From: Saprospiraceae bacterium | GTDB taxonomy: Bacteria > Bacteroidota > Bacteroidia > Chitinophagales > Saprospiraceae | Length of the DNA: 64,000 bases | Direction of reading: 5' to 3' | Assembly: GCA_016710265.1 (NCBI GenBank) | Contig: JADJJL010000003.1 | Span: 474,501 to 538,500 of the forward strand | Shown here: piece by piece, positions 61,447-64,000 of the stretch | Position numbering within the stretch: position 1 is the first letter of the stretch | Layout: each line of letters opens with the position of its first letter | The notes under the pieces: model-generated | Told to the model about the DNA's origin: nothing | What the model saw: only the letters and a program-made list of their open reading frames with translations | Database searches by the model: none | Made by a program: the position numbers and the translations under genes

Positions 61447-63465
61447 ATGGAAAATAAATTATTGGGATTTTTGCTGTTGTTCGTTCGCTCTTATACAGCC
61501 GTAGGTCAATGTATTAAAGCGTTTCAATCGCGATGCGAAGTTCAATTGAAATTCACAGCATCTATTTTTACCATCCTATTTTTAATATTCTCTTGGAATG
61601 TTCAGTCACAATGCTCCCCTTCTTTTGCAGAGAATTGCGAAGATTCCCATGTATTTTGTTCTTTGTCGGAGCTGAATGGATACTGCTGTCAAAATCCCGA
61701 TTATCCCAACCCCACCGGTTGTACTCCTTTGTGTCCGAGTGGAGGTACTTCTTCAAACACCGGCTGGTGGGCATTTGTCAGCCAGGGTGGTTCAGTTTCA
61801 ATCACCATCACTTTCAACAATTGTTCGGTTAATGGACAAGGATTAAAGATGGGGATTTGGGACGCTTGTGATTGTAGTGAAAATCTCGTCTGTAATCCCG
61901 GCTGCAATGGTCCCAATAATTACACTTTAAGCGCAAACGTTTCTTCTTGCAAGACCTACTATTTTTTTATCGACGGATGCAATGGAGATGTTTGTGATTT
62001 TTGCTTAACAACTTCTGGGGGTGCTCCTCCTAATATTCCACCCATCAGCAGTATCGGTGGTCTGAGAGATGTCTGTATAGAAGCTTGTAATGTTAGATAT
62101 ACGGCCATATTAGGAGGCTTTTGTGAACCTATTTATGAGTGGACCTTGGACGGAAACCCAGTGGGATCAGAAAGTGGAGACCTTATATTGGATTTTCCGG
62201 TCGAGGGTGATTTTGTGCTTTGCGTCACGGCATACATTGGAAACCCACAGAGTGGATCGATATGCGATCAGGAAGGTCCAAAATGCATCACCATAAAAGC
62301 CAGACCCATACCCGACAAAGTTGGTCCACCCTGGATTCTTTGTTTAGAAGCCTTACCATTTAGATGGCATGCTCAAACGGTGGATGGGCCTGGTATTTAT
62401 CACCAAACCTTTGGAGATCCTAATAGCTGTTGTAAGTTTGACTCCATTAGGGAGTTTATCATTTTAGATGTTCCAGAAATGCCTGAGGTATTTTATTTGG
62501 GATGCAATGAATTGGATGCTTATATAGATCCTACGACCAGGCAGAGTTTTAACAATTGTCAGTACAACAGACCCATTTTATTGAAAAAAAGTACGATGCC
62601 TTACCGATGCGACAGCTCTTATTTATTAAATGCGGTGTTTTTGGACCATCAAGTAACTTTTAGAGAATATTGCGACAGTGGTAAATTGTATCTCGAACCA
62701 AGAATCATAGACCGTACAAATACCTGTGATTTCAACAATCAACTCAGCCAGGATTATAGCTACCGTTGGTATATAAAATCTGACAGCACCAAGAAAACCA
62801 TTGATTCTGTAGAGCGAATCGAACTGACCAAAAAAGAGGAATATTGTTTGGAAGTTTTTGTCAATGCATCCTATGAAAAGATAAGTAAAAAATGCAGTTT
62901 TATTTTTTGTGAACAATGGGATGAATCAAACTTTTTTCCCTACGAAGTTTGTATTGCAGGCAACTTTGATGTAAAACCTGGCGACAGCGCTTTATACGGC
63001 ATTGACACCATTTTAAAACCTACGGTGACTTCTCAAACATGGAGTGTTACTGGAGGAAGAATTCTTACCAGAGATGGTGGCAAGGATACCAGCGATGTAT
63101 GGATACTTTGGGACGATACTTCTTTTATAAAAACAATTTGTTATCAATACAGCAATGATTGTGGAATCAGTAAAAAATGCTGTAAAGACATTCGATTTAC
63201 TTCCAAGGTTGGTGATTTTTTTATAAAACCAGAAGATATCAGAATCATTCCCAATCCAGTGAATCAAAAATTCAACATACAAACAGCTATAGAAATTAAA
63301 ATCCTATCATTGTATTTATATGATCAGATGGGGCGTTCCGTCACACAATGGAAAAAACCAGTTACACTTGAATTTGACATTTCCACAAGCCCGGATGGAA
63401 TGTACTATTTGGTCATCCAAACCGATCGTGGAATGCTGAACAAAAAAATTATCTTATTGAAATAA
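61447..63465 (+). CDS. Cysteine-rich T9SS surface protein
   Basis: 672 residues as written from ATG 61447, but the secretion signal (LKFTASIFTILFLIFSWNVQ) begins at residue 34. A TTG at 61546 would give a conventional signal peptide, so the true start may lie there and the first 33 codons may be leader. Residues ~55-185 form a Cys-rich domain (CSLSELNGYCCQN, NTGWWAFVSQGG, ITFNNCSVNGQGLKMGIWDA, FIDGCNGDVCDFCL) that I recognise as common in very large Saprospiria surface proteins. The following ~400 residues are Ig/PKD-like beta-rich, and the end is a T9SS type A sorting domain (IRIIPNPVNQKFNIQ). Possibly an adhesin. Confidence 0.8.
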   Translation: MENKLLGFLLLFVRSYTAVGQCIKAFQSRCEVQLKFTASIFTILFLIFSWNVQSQCSPSFAENCEDSHVFCSLSELNGYCCQNPDYPNPTGCTPLCPSGGTSSNTGWWAFVSQGGSVSITITFNNCSVNGQGLKMGIWDACDCSENLVCNPGCNGPNNYTLSANVSSCKTYYFFIDGCNGDVCDFCLTTSGGAPPNIPPISSIGGLRDVCIEACNVRYTAILGGFCEPIYEWTLDGNPVGSESGDLILDFPVEGDFVLCVTAYIGNPQSGSICDQEGPKCITIKARPIPDKVGPPWILCLEALPFRWHAQTVDGPGIYHQTFGDPNSCCKFDSIREFIILDVPEMPEVFYLGCNELDAYIDPTTRQSFNNCQYNRPILLKKSTMPYRCDSSYLLNAVFLDHQVTFREYCDSGKLYLEPRIIDRTNTCDFNNQLSQDYSYRWYIKSDSTKKTIDSVERIELTKKEEYCLEVFVNASYEKISKKCSFIFCEQWDESNFFPYEVCIAGNFDVKPGDSALYGIDTILKPTVTSQTWSVTGGRILTRDGGKDTSDVWILWDDTSFIKTICYQYSNDCGISKKCCKDIRFTSKVGDFFIKPEDIRIIPNPVNQKFNIQTAIEIKILSLYLYDQMGRSVTQWKKPVTLEFDISTSPDGMYYLVIQTDRGMLNKKIILLK

Positions 63466-63494
63466 TATTGTAAATAAATATAAAATCCTGACCC

Positions 63495-64000
63495 ATGAAA
63501 AAATTACTACTCTCCTTTACTTTTCTAACTATTTATTTTTTCTCTGTTCAACTGAATGCACAATGCACACCAGCCTCTGCTGATGAGTGTGAAGATGCCA
63601 ATGTCTTGTGTTCTTTGTGGGAGGTGAATGGATATTGTTGCCAAAATACAGATTATTATAATCCAACAGGCTGCAGTCCTTTGTGTCCTTCAGGTGGAGC
63701 TCCCCACAATACCGGCTGGTGGGCCTTTGTCACACAAGGTGGGCCGGTGGATATTACGATCACGTTTAGCAATTGTACGGTAAATGGTCAAGGGGTGCAA
63801 ATGGGAATATGGGGAGACTGCACATGTGGTGAGTCTCTGGTTTGCAATCCAGCTTGCAACGGTCCAGGAAATTATACACTTTCAGGCAATCTAAAACCCT
63901 GCAAAATTTATTTTTTATTTGTCGATGGTTGTAGTGGAGATATTTGTGATTTTTGCTTAACAACAGCCGGAGGACTTCCTCCCATGTTGCCACCATTGGG
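63495..64000 (+). CDS. Cysteine-rich T9SS-type surface protein, incomplete at the window edge
   Basis: The ATG at 63495 starts a clean signal peptide (MKKLLLSFTFLTIYFFSVQL, ending NAQ) and the frame is open to the end of the window (168 residues seen). Its N-terminal domain aligns throughout with that of the gene before it: CSLWEVNGYCCQN, NTGWWAFVTQGG, FSNCTVNGQGVQMGIWGD, FVDGCSGDICDFCL, with every Cys in place. It is a tandem paralog 29 bp downstream of the previous stop. The C terminus is outside the window, so the T9SS tail is presumed only. Confidence 0.8.
   Translation, partial: MKKLLLSFTFLTIYFFSVQLNAQCTPASADECEDANVLCSLWEVNGYCCQNTDYYNPTGCSPLCPSGGAPHNTGWWAFVTQGGPVDITITFSNCTVNGQGVQMGIWGDCTCGESLVCNPACNGPGNYTLSGNLKPCKIYFLFVDGCSGDICDFCLTTAGGLPPMLPPL

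Overview
The window is AT-rich bacterial DNA from a member of the Bacteroidota, most likely the Saprospiria/Saprospirales. The evidence is the number of secreted proteins that end in a type IX secretion (T9SS) type A C-terminal sorting domain (twelve complete genes, one incomplete gene at the right edge whose C terminus is not visible, and one decayed fragment), signal peptides ending in AQ/GQ/SQ, Bacteroidota-type promoter boxes (TAnnTTTG), and a mutL-rhomboid-rhomboid-endonuclease gene order that I recall from this phylum. The genus cannot be named from the sequence. No rRNA, tRNA or CRISPR array was seen.

Layout. 1-12.1 kb: two paralogous cell-surface T9SS proteins (157-1932 and 6914-8695, both minus), a right-handed beta-helix T9SS protein (8710-11307), and between them a small metabolic island (lipoprotein, DASS transporter, aldo/keto reductase, pirin, nitroreductase). 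A decayed sorting-domain fragment (6760-6864) and blocks of palindromic repeats lie around these genes. 12.1-23.1 kb: housekeeping genes (TylF-like methyltransferase, long-form amidophosphoribosyltransferase), then a tightly packed plus-strand operon mutL, two rhomboid proteases, an EEP-fold hydrolase and an M14 peptidase, followed by a TMTC-like TPR membrane protein.

23.1-31.0 kb: a minus-strand operon of four T9SS proteins joined by ATGA overlaps: one large beta-helix protein followed by three tandem paralogs. Each downstream gene has a strong RNA hairpin inside its signal-peptide codons. This repeats the beta-helix-then-propeller arrangement seen at 6.9-11.3 kb. 31.4-46.9 kb: M16 and M1 peptidases (divergent), a PaaG-like crotonase, a TIGR04282-like glycosyltransferase, a subtilisin-like lipoprotein, a CoA-transferase, a Na/Pi cotransporter-PhoU protein, a Ca2+-type P-ATPase and an alpha/beta hydrolase.

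46.9-50.2 kb: a block of nested palindromic repeats, a TolC-family protein, and a lipoprotein cytochrome c overlapping an SDR-like protein. 50.3-58.8 kb: four tandem secreted paralogs with a protease-associated (PA) domain but no protease domain, two EF-hand-like loops and a T9SS tail, each followed by an intrinsic terminator. 58.9-61.4 kb: an IS3-family element with a frameshifted transposase, inserted in a cluster of modular two-hairpin repeats. 61.4-64.0 kb: two tandem cysteine-rich T9SS-type surface proteins, the second running off the end.

The least explained parts are the beta-helix/propeller operons with their in-gene hairpins, the PA-only protein array, and three families of extragenic palindromes, some inserted inside others.
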